Shown: piece after piece, positions 8,144 through 16,336 of the stretch
How positions within the stretch are numbered: position 1 is the first letter of the stretch
How the letters are laid out: each line of letters starts with the position of its first letter
NCBI GenBank assembly: GCA_001897515.1
Contig: MKTA01000018.1
Span: 1 to 64,000, forward strand
Direction of reading: 5' to 3'
Length of the DNA stretch: 64,000 bases
DNA from: Bacteroidetes bacterium 41-46
GTDB lineage: Bacteria > Bacteroidota > Bacteroidia > Bacteroidales > UBA932
The notes under the pieces: model-generated
The model's database searches: none
Told to the model about the DNA's origin: nothing
The model's input: the letters and a program-made list of their open reading frames with translations, nothing else
Program-made: the position numbers and the translations under genes

Positions 8144-9244
8144 ATGATTAAAGATGTAAAAAGCAAAGAGATTGAAGAGTTGTTCAGAACTCCGATTATC
8201 CAGCAAACGGCATATTGGTCAAAGGTTAAGAGCCATTTTGGTATGGAGGCTATTGCCTTCAACTTTAAAATTGCAAATGGAGAGGACTCATCTATAAGAG
8301 ATCTTGTCCTTTTTGTGAAGATGGTTGATAAAGATCACTCAATTGCGTATGTACCCTATGGCCCTGAGAGTGAGCCTGAAAAAGAAGAGCAAGGGGCTCT
8401 GCTGGAGAGTCTCTCAGAAAAGCTGAAATACTATTTGCCAAAGGGTTGTATAATGATTAGGTATGATCTTCTTTGGGAATCTCTTTGGGCAGATGATGTT
8501 AGCTTCAGAAGTGACGACGGAGTGTGGCTGGGCCCACCATCTCACGGAGCTCAAGAGGTGCGGTTCAACTACTCAACTAAAGATGGAAACTTCAGAAAAT
8601 CTCCGTCAAATATTTTACCTTCTAACACCGTAATTGTTGATCTAAACACACAGGAGAGCAATATACTTGAAAGGATGAAACCCAAAACCAGGTATAATAT
8701 TCATCTTTCATTAAGAAGGGGAGTAAACGTAAGGGTTGCAGGACTTGAGAGCATACCTGTCTGGTATAATCTCTACAGAGAGACAGCAAGAAGGAACAAT
8801 TTTTTTCTGCACTCTGAAGAGTATTTCAGAATTGCACTGACTGAGAGAGCTTCAGACACGCAATCTCCGGCAGAGGTAACTCTGCTAATAGCTGAGTACA
8901 ATAATACACCATTGGCTGCAATGTTTTTGGTTATCACCGACAAGAGAGCAACCTATCTTTACGGAGCCTCATCTTCTGATTACCGACAGTTTATGGCCCC
9001 TTATGCACTTCAGTGGAGGGCAATGACCCTTGCAAAGGAGAGGGGCTGCACTCAATATGATATGTTTGGTGTTGCTCCGGGAGGGGATAAAACCCACCCA
9101 ATGTATGGACTTTACAGGTTCAAAACGGGATTCGGAGGCTCTTTGTACCATGCAATGGGCTGTTGGGATTACCCGCTTGACCAAAGAATGTATTCAATGT
9201 TTATTGCCTCTGAAATTAATAGTCAAAGGTACCATCTGTCATAA
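8144..9244 (+). CDS. FemAB/FemX-like aminoacyl-tRNA-dependent or GNAT-fold transferase
   Basis: A 366-residue soluble protein with the two linked GNAT-like domains of the FemAB superfamily. Recognisable parts: PIIQQTAYWSKVK near the N-terminus, MKPKTRYNIHLSLRRGVNV (residues about 178-197) and, in the second half, PLAAMFLVITDKRATYLYGASSSDYRQFMAPYALQWRAMTLAKERGCTQYDMFGVAP, the conserved YLYGAS and Y-D-x-x-G blocks. Firmicute members add amino acids to lipid II; here the wall is predicted to be the directly crosslinked meso-DAP type, so the acceptor may be different. It is monocistronic, with a promoter almost at the start codon and a stem-loop after the stop. Confidence 0.75.
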   Translation: MIKDVKSKEIEELFRTPIIQQTAYWSKVKSHFGMEAIAFNFKIANGEDSSIRDLVLFVKMVDKDHSIAYVPYGPESEPEKEEQGALLESLSEKLKYYLPKGCIMIRYDLLWESLWADDVSFRSDDGVWLGPPSHGAQEVRFNYSTKDGNFRKSPSNILPSNTVIVDLNTQESNILERMKPKTRYNIHLSLRRGVNVRVAGLESIPVWYNLYRETARRNNFFLHSEEYFRIALTERASDTQSPAEVTLLIAEYNNTPLAAMFLVITDKRATYLYGASSSDYRQFMAPYALQWRAMTLAKERGCTQYDMFGVAPGGDKTHPMYGLYRFKTGFGGSLYHAMGCWDYPLDQRMYSMFIASEINSQRYHLS

Positions 9245-9254
9245 ATTAGAAGAC

Positions 9255-9278
9255 CCCAAAGGCTTTACAGCTTTTGGG
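9255..9278 (+). terminator. Stem-loop between convergent genes, possible terminator
   Basis: CCCAAAGGCT (9255-9264), loop TTAC, AGCTTTTGGG (9269-9278): ten pairs on the plus strand including one G-U. No U tract follows, so termination is less certain. The minus-strand version has an A-C mismatch. Confidence 0.45.
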
Positions 9279-9317
9279 ATCTCTAAATACAATAGTTTAA
9301 TTTTCCTGGAATCTAGA

Positions 9318-10559
9318 CTATGTAAGTTTATGTATTGCCAGACCGCTTCTTAATTTTGGCTCAAACCAAGTTGTTTTTGGAGGCATTATATTTCCAGTAT
9401 CGGCAATATCAATAAGCTGTTTCATTGATACAGGATAGAGCGCAAATGCTGCAGCCATCTCCCCTGAATCAACCCTTTTGCTCAATTCTGCAAGACCTCT
9501 GATTCCGCCTACGAAATCAATCCTTTTTGAAGTCCTGAGATCCTTAATATCAAGGAGCTTGTCAAAAACTAAGTTTGAGAGCACTGTGACATCCAGAACC
9601 CCAATAGGGTCGCTATCATTGTATCTTCCCTCTTTTGCAGTCAGGGAGTACCATCTCTTTCCAATATACATTGAAAAGTTGTGAAGTCCTGAGGGAGCGT
9701 AGATGTTCTCTCCCATATCACTCACAATAAAATCCTCTCCCAATTTTGCAATAAACTCATTTTCAGACATGCCGTTAAGATCCTTAACAACTCTATTGTA
9801 GTCAATAATCTTCAAATGGCTCTCAGGAAATACTACTGCCATAAAGTAGTTGTACTCCTCTTCTCCTGTGTGAGACGGATTATTTCTTCTTTTCTCCTCT
9901 CCCACAAGGGCAGCGGCAGCAGTTCTGTGGTGACCGTCTGCAACATAAAATGCCGGAATTGTTGCAAAGATTTCTGTAATTCTCCTGTTAAGGGTATCAT
10001 CCTCAACAGGCCAGAAGTGGTGACCGAAGCCATCCTCTGCAACAAAATCATACTCAGCAGGCTTACTTCTAACAATCCCATCAACAATTGTGTTGATCTC
10101 TGAATTGTCAGGGTAGGCAAAGAAAACAGGTTCAATGTTGGCATCCTGTATGCGTACATGGATCATCCTGTCCTCCTCTTTATCCTTCCTGGTGAGTTCG
10201 TGCTTCTTTATTTTACCAGTAAGATAATCTTCAACATTGGCTCCCACTACAAGGCCATACTGAGTCCTGCCTTCCATCGTCTGAGCATACACATAGTACA
10301 TCTCTTTACTATCCTGGATAAGCCATCCTCTATCTTGCCATAGTTTGAAGTTTTCTACAGCTTTATCATAAGCCTCCTGGGTATGTTCGTCAATGATTGG
10401 ATCAAAATCTATCTCAGGTTTTGTAATATGAAGCAACGATTTCTCTCCTGCTTCAGCTTTAGCCTCTGCCGAGTTTAACACATCATAAGGACGTGCTGCC
10501 ACCTCTGTGGCAAACTCTTTTGGAGGTCTTAACGCTGCAAAAGGTTTTACTTTTACCAT
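9318..10559 (-). CDS. DUF1015 family protein linked to serine biosynthesis
   Basis: 413 residues of the DUF1015 family. The start MVKVKPFAALRPPKEFATEVAARPYDVLN is the usual family N-terminus, and FYVADGHHRTAAA near residues 213-225 is the most conserved block; DGHHR resembles the catalytic loop of ParB/sulfiredoxin-like nucleotide-using enzymes. The biochemical role is not established to my knowledge. It follows serA by 19 bp on the same strand and belongs to the serC-serA-DUF1015 group common in Bacteroidetes, so a role connected with phosphoserine or serine is a reasonable inference. Confidence 0.8.
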   Translation of the reverse strand: MVKVKPFAALRPPKEFATEVAARPYDVLNSAEAKAEAGEKSLLHITKPEIDFDPIIDEHTQEAYDKAVENFKLWQDRGWLIQDSKEMYYVYAQTMEGRTQYGLVVGANVEDYLTGKIKKHELTRKDKEEDRMIHVRIQDANIEPVFFAYPDNSEINTIVDGIVRSKPAEYDFVAEDGFGHHFWPVEDDTLNRRITEIFATIPAFYVADGHHRTAAAALVGEEKRRNNPSHTGEEEYNYFMAVVFPESHLKIIDYNRVVKDLNGMSENEFIAKLGEDFIVSDMGENIYAPSGLHNFSMYIGKRWYSLTAKEGRYNDSDPIGVLDVTVLSNLVFDKLLDIKDLRTSKRIDFVGGIRGLAELSKRVDSGEMAAAFALYPVSMKQLIDIADTGNIMPPKTTWFEPKLRSGLAIHKLT

Positions 10560-10578
10560 CTATGAATTAATTTAATTA

Positions 10579-11502
10579 TTACTTATTTACTTGGAATGTT
10601 CTGTCTCCTGTTGCAAGGAATTTTACAATTTGATTTGCTGCGGCAAGACCTGCATTAATATTAGCCTCAGCTGTCTCAGCTCCCATCTTTTTAGGAGTTG
10701 CAAATACTCTTCCGGCAAATTTTTCGTTTAGCAGTGCCTGATTATCAGCTGCAATGTCTGTAACATACTTGAGGTCACTTCTCTGCTCAAGTATTGCAGC
10801 TAGCTCCTCTTCATTTATAACCTCTTTACGGGCTGTATTTACAAGACATGCTCCCTTTGGCATTCTTGACATAAGTGAAACCCCAACTGACTTTTTAGTC
10901 TCGGCCGTAGCCGGTATATGAAGCGAGAGAAAATTAGATCTCTCATAAAGCTCCTCAATAGAAGAGACAGGAGTTACGCCGTCAGCCTTTACCTTCTCAG
11001 GATCAACAAAAGGATCAAAAGCAATAATGTTCATCCCAAAACCTTTTGCCAGGCCGGCCACAAGTCTCCCTACATTTCCGTAGGCATGTATGCCTATGGT
11101 TTTCCCTTTAAGCTCGCCACCAGTGCCGGGATTAAAACAATTTCTTGATACATATATCATCATGCCTATTGCGAGTTCAGCAACAGCATTAGAGTTTTGT
11201 CCCGGTGTGTTCATAGCAACCACCCCCTTTGATGTGCAGGCTTCAAGGTCAAGATTATCATATCCGGCTCCGGCTCTCACTACAATTTTCAGGTTCTTGG
11301 CAGCTGATATAACCTCTGATGTTACTTTATCAGAGCGGACAATTAGCGCATCTGCATCAGCAACAGCATCTATAAGATCCTGCTGGGCAGCGTACTTTTC
11401 AAGAAGGGCAAGTGTATGACCGGCACCCTCTACAATATTTCTAATTCCGTCAACCGCTGCTTTTGCAAACGGTTTATCGGTAGCAACCAGTACTTTCATC
11501 AT
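10579..11502 (-). CDS. serA: D-3-phosphoglycerate dehydrogenase, short form without ACT domain
   Basis: 307 residues. Catalyses the NAD-dependent oxidation of 3-phosphoglycerate to 3-phosphohydroxypyruvate, the first step of serine synthesis; SerC performs the next one. The substrate-binding RAGAGYDNLDLEAC (residues 76-89), the Rossmann loop IHAYGNVG (first Gly replaced by Ala) and catalytic Arg225 in NTARKEV are visible. The usual catalytic His in TPHIGA is absent: the matching stretch reads TPKKMGA (269-275), so Lys271 or Lys272 probably takes its place. I recall lysine-type enzymes from Bacteroides and Entamoeba. The regulatory ACT domain is missing, so feedback by serine must act otherwise. 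Two adjacent ATG codons (11502, 11499) can start it. Confidence 0.9.
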   Translation of the reverse strand: MMKVLVATDKPFAKAAVDGIRNIVEGAGHTLALLEKYAAQQDLIDAVADADALIVRSDKVTSEVISAAKNLKIVVRAGAGYDNLDLEACTSKGVVAMNTPGQNSNAVAELAIGMMIYVSRNCFNPGTGGELKGKTIGIHAYGNVGRLVAGLAKGFGMNIIAFDPFVDPEKVKADGVTPVSSIEELYERSNFLSLHIPATAETKKSVGVSLMSRMPKGACLVNTARKEVINEEELAAILEQRSDLKYVTDIAADNQALLNEKFAGRVFATPKKMGAETAEANINAGLAAANQIVKFLATGDRTFQVNK

Positions 11503-11519
11503 AAAGTGTTTTAAGTAAA

Positions 11520-12593
11520 TTATGCATTAAGTTTCTCAAACTCCTGCATGCACTCTACAAGTGCCTTAATGCTTTCAACAGGGCAGGCATTGTATGTAGA
11601 GGCACGGAAACCACCAACAGAACGGTGTCCCTTAATCCCCACCATTCCTCTCTCTTTTGCAAAAGCCATAAATGCATCCTCTTTGTCTTTATACTCATCG
11701 GCCATAACAAAGCAGATATTCATAAGAGAGCGGTCCTCCTTAGCAGCAGTACCAACAAACATTCTGTTTCTGTCAATTTCATTGTATAGAAGGGCAGCCT
11801 TATCTTCATTGTGTTTTTGCATCGCCTCAAGACCTCCGTTTGCCTTAACCCATTTCAGGGTCTCATTCATTACAAATATTGAAAATACCGGCGGGGTATT
11901 GAACATAGAAGCCTCTTTAATGTGAGTTCTGTAGTCAAGCATTGTAGGGAGGTAACGGCTAACTTTGCCAAGAATATCCTCTCTTACTATAACGAATGTA
12001 ACACCCGCAGGGCCGACATTCTTCTGTGCACCTCCGTAGATAAGTGCATATTTGCTTACATCTACCGGTCTGCTCATTATGTCGGATGACATGTCAGCAA
12101 CAAGATTTACGGGACAATTCATATCTGTCTTAATCTCTGTGCCGTAAATTGTGTTGTTTGTTGTAATATGAAAGTAGTCAAGATCTGCCGGAATCTCATA
12201 ACCTTTTGGGATATAGCTGAAATTCTTATCTTTTGATGATGCAACTGCATATGCATCTCCCAAAGCTTTAGCCTCTGCAAGAGCTTTTTTTGCCCAAACG
12301 CCTGTTTCAAGATAACCAGCCTTTTTCTCCAGAAGATTCATCGCAACATAGAGAAACTGCATACTTGCTCCTCCTCCAAGGAAGAGGACTTGATAACCTT
12401 CAGGAATATTAAGCAACTCTTTCCATAATGAGCGGCACTCCTCCATGACAGCCTCCCACTCCTTAGATCTGTGAGAAACCTCTATCACGGACATGCCGGT
12501 ACCTTTGAAATCGTTTAAGGCGTCAATAGCTGCCTGAACAGCAGGTCTTGGCAAAACGCAAGGCCCTGCATTGAAATTATGAGCAATTTTCAT
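11520..12593 (-). CDS. serC: Phosphoserine aminotransferase
   Basis: 357 residues, the normal length. Transfers the amino group of glutamate to 3-phosphohydroxypyruvate to give O-phosphoserine; PLP-dependent. [10 protein letters not shown] at the N-terminus, [12 protein letters not shown] (residues 35-46), [11 protein letters not shown] (70-80) and the PLP lysine in [14 protein letters not shown] are all typical of SerC. It is the first gene of the serC-serA-DUF1015 unit, 17 bp ahead of serA, with a well-formed promoter 39 bp upstream of its start. Confidence 0.97.
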   Translation of the reverse strand: MKIAHNFNAGPCVLPRPAVQAAIDALNDFKGTGMSVIEVSHRSKEWEAVMEECRSLWKELLNIPEGYQVLFLGGGASMQFLYVAMNLLEKKAGYLETGVWAKKALAEAKALGDAYAVASSKDKNFSYIPKGYEIPADLDYFHITTNNTIYGTEIKTDMNCPVNLVADMSSDIMSRPVDVSKYALIYGGAQKNVGPAGVTFVIVREDILGKVSRYLPTMLDYRTHIKEASMFNTPPVFSIFVMNETLKWVKANGGLEAMQKHNEDKAALLYNEIDRNRMFVGTAAKEDRSLMNICFVMADEYKDKEDAFMAFAKERGMVGIKGHRSVGGFRASTYNACPVESIKALVECMQEFEKLNA

Positions 12594-12621
12594 AATAGTG
12601 ATATTTTTAAATAATTATGGT

Positions 12622-12662
12622 ATTCGTACTTCAAAGGTAACTCAAAAAATACGAATCCCAAA
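12622..12662 (-). promoter_or_regulatory. serC operon promoter with overlapping palindrome
   Basis: On the minus strand TTTG (12662-12659), 19 nt, TACCTTTG (12639-12632). The -7 element lies inside an inverted repeat with 7-bp arms, ATTCGTA (12622-12628) and TACGAAT (12650-12656). Such a site could be an operator or, as RNA, form only if transcription begins further upstream. Confidence 0.6.
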
Positions 12663-12701
12663 TAATTATAGGGTTAAAATGGATTAATTGTTAGGATGAG
12701 G

Positions 12702-13175
12702 TTACTGATTGCTAATAATCTTTAAGTTTTTTTCATCAGTTACCTTTTCGCAGTATCTGCAAAGTAATTTTAGCTCAGGAGAAGTAGCAATTGTGATAAA
12801 AGAGGTTATAACATCCTGATGGTTAGTAATACAGGCAGGATTCATGCATTTTGCAATTCCCTCAATTTTTGACGGAGTTGAGAGTATCCTCTTCTCAACA
12901 ACCTCAAAGTTGTGGATTATATTAATTTTAGCCTGTGGGGCAATGAGTGCAATTCTGTTAATATCAGAATCTTCAAAATATTTATCGGTAATTTTTACAA
13001 TCGCTTTTTTGCCAAGTAATTTGCTGTCAAGATTGGTCCCAAAGGTGATTTGATTTGGGATTTTGCTTAGACCCAGGATATCGATTACCTTGAAAAGCTG
13101 ATTTGCAGGAATGTGGTCCAATACAGTGCCATCTTTAATGGCGCTTACCTTTAGGTGTTTTTCCATAGGTGCCAT
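12702..13175 (-). CDS. pyrI: Aspartate carbamoyltransferase regulatory chain
   Basis: 157 residues. Binds nucleotide effectors and, through its zinc domain, the catalytic chain PyrB. N-terminal allosteric domain with LKVSAIKDGTVLDHIPANQLFKVIDIL; C-terminal zinc site with Cys110, Cys115, Cys139 and Cys142 (CMNPAC and CRYC). It follows pyrB by 12 bp. The ATG at 13166 (MEKHLKV) is an alternative start that matches other Bacteroidales proteins in length. Presence of PyrI implies an ATCase of the allosteric dodecameric type. Confidence 0.95.
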   Translation of the reverse strand: MAPMEKHLKVSAIKDGTVLDHIPANQLFKVIDILGLSKIPNQITFGTNLDSKLLGKKAIVKITDKYFEDSDINRIALIAPQAKINIIHNFEVVEKRILSTPSKIEGIAKCMNPACITNHQDVITSFITIATSPELKLLCRYCEKVTDEKNLKIISNQ

Positions 13176-13187
13176 GTGTAGTTTCTT

Positions 13188-14129
13188 TTAAAATTCTTTG
13201 ATGCCAAGAAGAAGAGTGACAATTGCCATTCGTGTATAGACTCCATTGCCTGCCTGATCAAAATAGTATGCGTGGTCGCTGCAGTCAACATCTTGATGAA
13301 TCTCATTTATCCTGGGTAGCGGATGGAGAATCTTCATATTTGGTCTGGCGTTTTCAATCATGTACCTTCTGAGGCTATATACATTCTTGACCCTTTCGTA
13401 TTCAATTGCATCAGTAAATCTCTCCCTCTGTACCCTGGTCATATATACGATATCCATATCCTCTATACCATCCTCCAGATTTTCGCTCTCTTCAAATTCT
13501 ATTCCCTTTACTCTCAACTGCTCTTTATACTCTTCCGGCATCCTTAACTCTTTAGGAGCAGTAAACCTGAATTTAGGAGAGAAATGACTCATCGCCTGGA
13601 GCAGAGAGTGAACAGTTCTCCCATATTTAAGGTCCCCAACAAGATTAATTTTAAGATTTTCAAGTTTGCCCTGCGTCTTGAGAATTGAATAGAGATCAAG
13701 CAGAGTCTGGGTGGGATGCTGGTTCGCTCCGTCGCCTGCGTTTATTACAGGTACGGAAGATACCTCTGAAGCATATCTCGCACTGCCCTCAAGAGGGTGT
13801 CTAATCACAATAAGATCGGCATAATTTGAGACCATTTTAATTGTATCCTTAAGTGTCTCTCCCTTAGTCACAGATGTGTTGCCGACATCTGAGAATCCTA
13901 TAACTCTCGCACCCAACCTGTTGGCTGCAGTCTCAAAGCTAAGTCTGGTTCTTGTGGATGGCTCAAAAAACAGGCTTGCCACAACTTTGTCACTGAAAAT
14001 TGCGCTATTCTTGTTCTCTTCAAATCGTGAAGCCATTGACAATACATTCAGTATCTCCTCCTTGGAGAAGTCGTGAATGGAGATTAAATGTTTTGACATA
14101 TCTATTGCAATTGTATTACTCTTGTTCAT
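13188..14129 (-). CDS. pyrB: Aspartate carbamoyltransferase catalytic chain
   Basis: 313 residues. Condenses carbamoyl phosphate and aspartate to carbamoyl aspartate in pyrimidine synthesis. The carbamoyl phosphate loop [13 protein letters not shown] (residues 54-66), [12 protein letters not shown] and HPLPRINEI are exact family motifs. The start overlaps the YigZ gene by 14 bp; ATG at 14099 ([11 protein letters not shown]) is an alternative that removes the overlap and fits the usual N-terminus. The order pyrB-pyrI is conserved in Bacteroidales. Confidence 0.96.
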   Translation of the reverse strand: MNKSNTIAIDMSKHLISIHDFSKEEILNVLSMASRFEENKNSAIFSDKVVASLFFEPSTRTRLSFETAANRLGARVIGFSDVGNTSVTKGETLKDTIKMVSNYADLIVIRHPLEGSARYASEVSSVPVINAGDGANQHPTQTLLDLYSILKTQGKLENLKINLVGDLKYGRTVHSLLQAMSHFSPKFRFTAPKELRMPEEYKEQLRVKGIEFEESENLEDGIEDMDIVYMTRVQRERFTDAIEYERVKNVYSLRRYMIENARPNMKILHPLPRINEIHQDVDCSDHAYYFDQAGNGVYTRMAIVTLLLGIKEF

Positions 14130-14727
14130 TCTTTACTGCCAGTTCACTGATCTCTGCGATGAATCGCTCATAATTCCCTCTCCTTACCCTGATTCTGATT
14201 TTGCAAAAATTGTCAAAATCCTGCTCCAGAATCTCTGCAGAGAAATCCCTTAAAAGCTTCATGACATCATTCATTTTAAGGTACTCAAAAGTGAAACCTA
14301 TCTCTCTGCCGGCAATCTTTTCAACGACGTCTGCGTTACTCAAGGCATCTGCAGCTGCGCTTCGGTATGCCCGAATAAGTCCGGGAACGCCCAGCTTTGT
14401 CCCTCCAAAATATCTGACAACCACAATCAGAACATCGCTAACACCAAACGAAAGCAATTGACCGAGAATCGGTTTACCTGCAGATGAGGATGGCTCTCCA
14501 TCATCATTAGCTCTCCAATGCTCCCCTTCAGAACCAATCCTGTACGCAAAGCAGTGGTGTCTTGCATCATGATACTCTTTTCTTAAAGTGGCAATTATCT
14601 CCTTTACCTCCTCTTCGTTTGCTACAGGGTAGGCGAACGAAAGAAATTTGCTTCCAAGCTCTTTGTAGATGCCCGTGGATGGCTGTGATATTGATTTATA
14701 TGAATCTGAGGAGTTTATTTCGTCCAT
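14116..14727 (-). CDS. YigZ/IMPACT family protein
   Basis: 203 residues of the UPF0029/IMPACT family. [38 protein letters not shown] at the N-terminus, [15 protein letters not shown] and [21 protein letters not shown] are the signature blocks. The N-terminal domain has the ribosomal S5 fold; the C-terminal domain resembles EF-G domain V, so an RNA- or ribosome-linked role is assumed for the family but not proven. It precedes pyrB and overlaps it or nearly so. Confidence 0.9.
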   Translation of the reverse strand: MDEINSSDSYKSISQPSTGIYKELGSKFLSFAYPVANEEEVKEIIATLRKEYHDARHHCFAYRIGSEGEHWRANDDGEPSSSAGKPILGQLLSFGVSDVLIVVVRYFGGTKLGVPGLIRAYRSAAADALSNADVVEKIAGREIGFTFEYLKMNDVMKLLRDFSAEILEQDFDNFCKIRIRVRRGNYERFIAEISELAVKNEQE

Positions 14728-14768
14728 TTATCATTAGGAACCGTTTCGTAAAAATAGACCCTTTTTGC

Positions 14769-14776
14769 TAATTTTG
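14769..14776 (+). promoter_or_regulatory. -7 element of the acyl-CoA reductase gene
   Basis: TAATTTTG stands 4 nt before the ATG at 14781. If it is used, the mRNA has virtually no leader. No convincing -33 element. Confidence 0.5.
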
Positions 14777-14780
14777 CAAA

Positions 14781-15821
14781 ATGTACAGTGATGTTTTTAT
14801 ACGTGACTTCGCAGAGTTAGGCAAAAGAGTCTCAGATATGCTTAATAACTCCTCTGACTCATACGTGTTGAGGGAGTCAATGGAGATGTCAGAAAGTGAG
14901 AACAATTTTTTCACATTTAAGATGCAAAGAGAAGCTCTGCTCGCAATATCCCAATATATGCTGAATGAGAATGCTCTAAAAGGATGGTTAAGCAGATACT
15001 CTTTATCCGTAACTCTAAAGAGTTCATATATAGGCGTAATTGCAGCAGGGAATATTCCGGCGGTTTGTTTTCACGACATATTATCAGTCCTTGCATCGGG
15101 ATACAAATGTGAAGTTAAGCTATCAAGAAGAGACAGCCATCTTATTCCGGGGATATTCTCAATATTGGCAGATATAAATACTTTCTGGAGCGACAGGGTA
15201 GTTTTTAAAGAGCGAATTTCCAGCTCTACATGTGCTCTGATTGCTGCCGGATCTGATTATACAATGAAACTTATCGGGTCTGAGTTTAAAAATATTCCGA
15301 CACTTTTAAGAGGCACAAAGTCATCCGTTGCAGTGCTTAGTGGAGATGAAGATGATAAAGAAACAGATTCATTATGTGATGATATTTTTCTCTATTTTGG
15401 AATGGGTTGCAGGAGCATTAGTCGTATTCTTGTGCCGGAAAATTACAAGTTTGAAAGGTTGATTGACTCTTCAAAGAGGTACACTTCACTATCAGAAAAC
15501 AGAGATTTTAATGCATCATACAGATACCAGAAAGCCCTCATGACTATGACAGGAGAGAGGTTTATTGATGCGGGCTTTTTTATATTATCAGAAGAGTGTG
15601 ACTTTCCGCCTCCTCTGGCTGTAGTTGGATATCAGTATTATAAAAATGAAAATCAGATTGTTGAATATCTAAGATCCATTGAAGAGAGAATTCAAATAAT
15701 TGAATGGAGTGGCAGAGAGGGTTGTGTTGATCCGGGGATGTCTCAAAAGCCCTCTCCCGATGAATATGCTGATGGTATAGATACACTGAGTTTTATACTT
15801 AGAAATGCAAAAAATAATTAG
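14781..15821 (+). CDS. LuxC-like acyl-CoA reductase
   Basis: 346 residues of the LuxC branch of aldehyde dehydrogenases. Family members reduce fatty acyl groups to aldehydes with NADPH. GVIAAGNIPAV (85-95) matches the cofactor-binding part and Cys210 in FGMGCRSISRILVP is in the position of the nucleophile that carries the acyl group. There is no luxE or luciferase nearby, so bioluminescence is not implied; a fatty aldehyde for lipid metabolism is more likely. It reads alone, ahead of a pRiA4b ORF-3-like gene that has its own promoter-like site. Confidence 0.8.
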   Translation: MYSDVFIRDFAELGKRVSDMLNNSSDSYVLRESMEMSESENNFFTFKMQREALLAISQYMLNENALKGWLSRYSLSVTLKSSYIGVIAAGNIPAVCFHDILSVLASGYKCEVKLSRRDSHLIPGIFSILADINTFWSDRVVFKERISSSTCALIAAGSDYTMKLIGSEFKNIPTLLRGTKSSVAVLSGDEDDKETDSLCDDIFLYFGMGCRSISRILVPENYKFERLIDSSKRYTSLSENRDFNASYRYQKALMTMTGERFIDAGFFILSEECDFPPPLAVVGYQYYKNENQIVEYLRSIEERIQIIEWSGREGCVDPGMSQKPSPDEYADGIDTLSFILRNAKNN

Positions 15822-15822
15822 T

Positions 15823-15830
15823 TATCTTTG
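15823..15830 (+). promoter_or_regulatory. -7 element before the pRiA4b ORF-3-like gene
   Basis: TATCTTTG, directly after the stop codon of the preceding gene and 15 nt before the ATG at 15846. It overlaps a TTG that could open a longer frame and so favours the ATG. Confidence 0.5.
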
Positions 15831-15845
15831 CAAAAAAATCAGAGG

Positions 15846-16325
15846 ATGATATACAGACTTAAGGCCACAATTGACGGCAATAAGATATTTATGAGAGAGT
15901 ATGAGGTCAAAGGTTCATCATCTCTGTATTCCCTTCACCTCTTTTTGCAGGGAGACCTTGGCTTTGCGCCTGACCAGATGGTAATATTCAGAGGTCTCTC
16001 AAAATCTGACAAGGTGATGAGTGAATATGGTCTGTTTGATATGGGAGACGGGACAATGGACAGGGTTTCACTTGAGAGTGCATTCAAATCTGGTGCCCAT
16101 GCTCTTGTTTATGTTTACAACACTTTTAAGGATAGAGGAATAAGACTTGAACTCCTTGGTACTGAGGATGCTTTGTCAAGAAGATCTTATCCGAGACTCG
16201 TGGCTGAAAAGGGAAGAAATCCAGATCAATTTTCTGATGAATATGATGATTTTGAATCAATTCTGCCTCATCATGAGATAAATGAAGGGTATGAAGAGGA
16301 TGAGCTGCCCGAGGGTCAGGAGTAA
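15846..16325 (+). CDS. pRiA4b ORF-3-like small protein
   Basis: 159 residues. The N-terminal half (MIYRLKATIDGNKIFMREYEV, then SLYSLHLFLQGDLGFAPDQMVIFRG) resembles the pRiA4b ORF-3/IS1096 TnpR-like domain, whose members begin with a strand about a small polar substrate followed by TLxxLHxxIQxxxGW. The C-terminal third is acidic (DEYDDFESILPHHEINEGYEEDELPEGQE). No transposase is nearby and this lineage keeps the domain as a chromosomal gene. Function unknown. The TTG at 15828 would lengthen it by six residues but falls inside a promoter element. miaA follows after 11 bp. Confidence 0.65.
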   Translation: MIYRLKATIDGNKIFMREYEVKGSSSLYSLHLFLQGDLGFAPDQMVIFRGLSKSDKVMSEYGLFDMGDGTMDRVSLESAFKSGAHALVYVYNTFKDRGIRLELLGTEDALSRRSYPRLVAEKGRNPDQFSDEYDDFESILPHHEINEGYEEDELPEGQE

Positions 16326-16336
16326 ACAGCTATTAA

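Noticed and set aside
15846-16325. Mobile element suggested by the pRiA4b ORF-3/IS1096 TnpR-like domain
   Set aside because: No transposase, no terminal repeats, and base composition like the neighbours; treated as a chromosomal gene.
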